NCBI RefSeq assembly: GCF_001571005.1
Contig: NZ_BCST01000001.1
Location: 434,001-498,000, forward strand
Source: Herbiconiux solani NBRC 106740
GTDB taxonomy: Bacteria > Actinomycetota > Actinomycetes > Actinomycetales > Microbacteriaceae
Direction of reading: 5' to 3'
Length of the DNA: 64,000 bases
Shown here: positions 63,085 through 64,000 of the stretch, in pieces
Position numbering within the stretch: the first letter of the stretch is position 1
How the letters are laid out: every line of letters begins with the position of its first letter
Notes under the pieces: generated by a model
Databases searched by the model: none
The model's input: the letters and a program-made list of their open reading frames with translations, nothing else
What the model was told of the DNA's origin: nothing
Position numbers and translations under genes: made by a program

Positions 63085-63846
63085 TCACGCCGTCAGCACG
63101 AGCGGTCCGTCCTCCGTCACGGCCAGAGTGTGCTCGGTGTGCGCCGCGCGGCTTCCGTCGGCCGATCGCAGCGTCCAGCCGTCCGCATCCGTTCGAAGGC
63201 GGGCGGTGGTCTTCGCCCACCACGGCTCGAGGGCGAAGACCATCCCGGGGCGGATGCGGTAGCCCCGTCCCGCGCGCCCGTCGTTGCAGATGAACAGGTC
63301 GCCGTGCATGGTCCGCCCGACCCCGTGTCCGCCGAAATCGTGGTTGACCGGGTACCCGTACGCCGCGGCGACCGCACCGATCGCCGCCGAGATGTCGCCG
63401 ATCCGGTTGCCCGGCGTGGCGGCGGCGATCCCGGCCTCGAGAGCCTCTTCGGTCGACCGGATGAGGCGGAGGTCGTCGGGGTCGGGCCGCCCCACCACGA
63501 CCGTCACCGCCGCATCCGCCACCCAGCCGTCGACCGAGACGGCGAAGTCCAGGCTCAGCACGTCCCCGTCTCGGAGCACGTAGTCGTGGGGCATCCCGTG
63601 CTGGGCGGCGTCGTTCACCGAGAGGCAGATCACGTTGCGGAACGGGCCGTTGCCGAAGGAGGGCGCGTAGTCCCAGTAGCAGGAGACGGCTCCGCGGTCG
63701 GCGACCCTCCTCCGGGCGTCGGCCTCGAGGTCGAGCAGGTTGACCCCCACGGCGGCCCGCGCGGCCAATTCGTCCAGGGTTCGCCGCACGAAGGCGCCGG
63801 CCGCGCGCATCCGGTCGATCTCGGCGGGGGTGTGCAGTTCGATCAT
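63085..63846 (-). CDS. map: Type I methionine aminopeptidase
   Basis: 253 residues. Removes N-terminal Met from nascent proteins. Metal ligands are visible: two Asp in LSLDFAVSVDGWVADAA, His in DFGGHGVG, Glu in FALEPWW and the terminal Glu in AAHTEHT. SLSVNDAAQHG precedes the first Asp. The ATG at 63846 is 6 nt after TATTAT, so the message is likely leaderless; further-upstream starts lie in the AT-rich promoter. Divergent from a likely HTH regulator gene. It is probably a second map, being away from the adk-secY cluster. Confidence 0.93.
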   Translation of the reverse strand: MIELHTPAEIDRMRAAGAFVRRTLDELAARAAVGVNLLDLEADARRRVADRGAVSCYWDYAPSFGNGPFRNVICLSVNDAAQHGMPHDYVLRDGDVLSLDFAVSVDGWVADAAVTVVVGRPDPDDLRLIRSTEEALEAGIAAATPGNRIGDISAAIGAVAAAYGYPVNHDFGGHGVGRTMHGDLFICNDGRAGRGYRIRPGMVFALEPWWAKTTARLRTDADGWTLRSADGSRAAHTEHTLAVTEDGPLVLTA

Positions 63847-63848
63847 GT

Positions 63849-63864
63849 CGGTATAATAATACCG
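63849..63864. promoter_or_regulatory. Operator-like palindrome holding two back-to-back -10 elements
   Basis: CGGTAT-AATA-ATACCG. It contains a perfect TATAAT on the plus strand (63852-63857, towards the regulator gene at 63912) and TATTAT on the minus strand (63853-63858, 6 nt before map). A repressor bound here would shut both. Confidence 0.65.
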
Positions 63865-63911
63865 TTCCCCGAAGCCATGCCCAGGCCCAGGCCCAGCCCC
63901 AGGAGGCACTC

Positions 63912-64000
63912 ATGATGGTCCGCGCTCCCCTCACGCCCGAGCAGCTCGAGGCCGGCAGGCGCCTCGGCGAGACCCTCCGCCGCTCCCGGGGCGAACGACC
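63912..64000 (+). CDS. Probable helix-turn-helix regulator, 5' part only
   Basis: An ATG at 63912 (or 63915) after AGGAGG (63901-63906) opens a frame that runs off the window. The 29 visible residues, MMVRAPLTPEQLEAGRRLGETLRRSRGER, look like the first helix of an XRE-type DNA-binding domain. Divergent from map, sharing the palindrome at 63849-63864, which it may bind. Confidence 0.6.
   Translation, partial: MMVRAPLTPEQLEAGRRLGETLRRSRGER

Overview
The window is high-GC, gene-dense DNA that looks like a free-living actinobacterium of the Microbacteriaceae type. This assignment is inferred from gene content, not from a marker gene. The pointers are the actinobacterial bc1-aa3 respiratory set (di-heme QcrC, long Rieske QcrA, QcrB, CtaC/D/E/F), tandem GAF-ANTAR regulators, a DUF3043 protein, a ClgR-like XRE regulator, DhaM fused to HPr, and cell-wall-binding-repeat-2 proteins. 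I see no tRNA, rRNA, CRISPR array, insertion sequence or prophage.

Layout. 1-4.7 kb: a Pro/Gln-rich membrane-anchored protein, a lipoprotein D,D-carboxypeptidase, a Pr6Pr membrane protein, lpdA and a DUF1653 protein. 4.7-6.6 kb: an ECF sigma factor translationally coupled to an anti-sigma-like/Asp23 fusion and a small Asp23-like protein. 6.7-10.7 kb: MarR, a GH13 hydrolase, small conserved proteins, a degenerate Dam-like methyltransferase and a deazaflavin-dependent enzyme. 10.75-15.9 kb: a divergent glycerol/dihydroxyacetone locus, dhaKLM against glpF-glpK. 16.3-26 kb: trpD, then ctaE-qcrCAB converging on ctaCDF with an atypical, signal-less CwbR2 gene between them. 26-31.8 kb: housekeeping genes (A-type Fe-S protein, M20 peptidase, DUF3043, pyrD, nrdR, hisD). 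31.8-37.3 kb: a two-gene glycosyltransferase unit (HEAT-GT4 plus GT1) and a TetR/NmrA pair. 37.3-47.5 kb: dnaE, a pterin-dehydratase/VOC fusion, LtrA, an Fe-S photolyase, an FAD oxidoreductase and small proteins. 47.6-54.2 kb: an accessory stretch of regulator/oxidoreductase pairs (LuxR, MarR/SDR, VOC/HxlR, ArsR/SDR) and an esterase. 54.2-64 kb: a GAF-ANTAR pair, pgi, an S13 D,D-peptidase lipoprotein, a hydrolase, a complete three-repeat CwbR2 protein, a ClgR-like regulator, and map divergent from another likely HTH gene.

Three patterns are not explained by the gene list. First, two copies of a palindromic repeat with 26-32 bp arms and an 11-nt loop (30428-30502 and 51116-51178) share the same core; one supplies the stop codon of the gene it abuts. 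Second, a roughly 250-bp imperfect inverted repeat fills the gap between convergent glpK and trpD. Third, many start codons sit exactly 6-7 nt downstream of a TANNNT-type hexamer, implying widespread leaderless transcription. Short tandem duplications of 13-18 bp, often at or beside stop codons, recur through the window.
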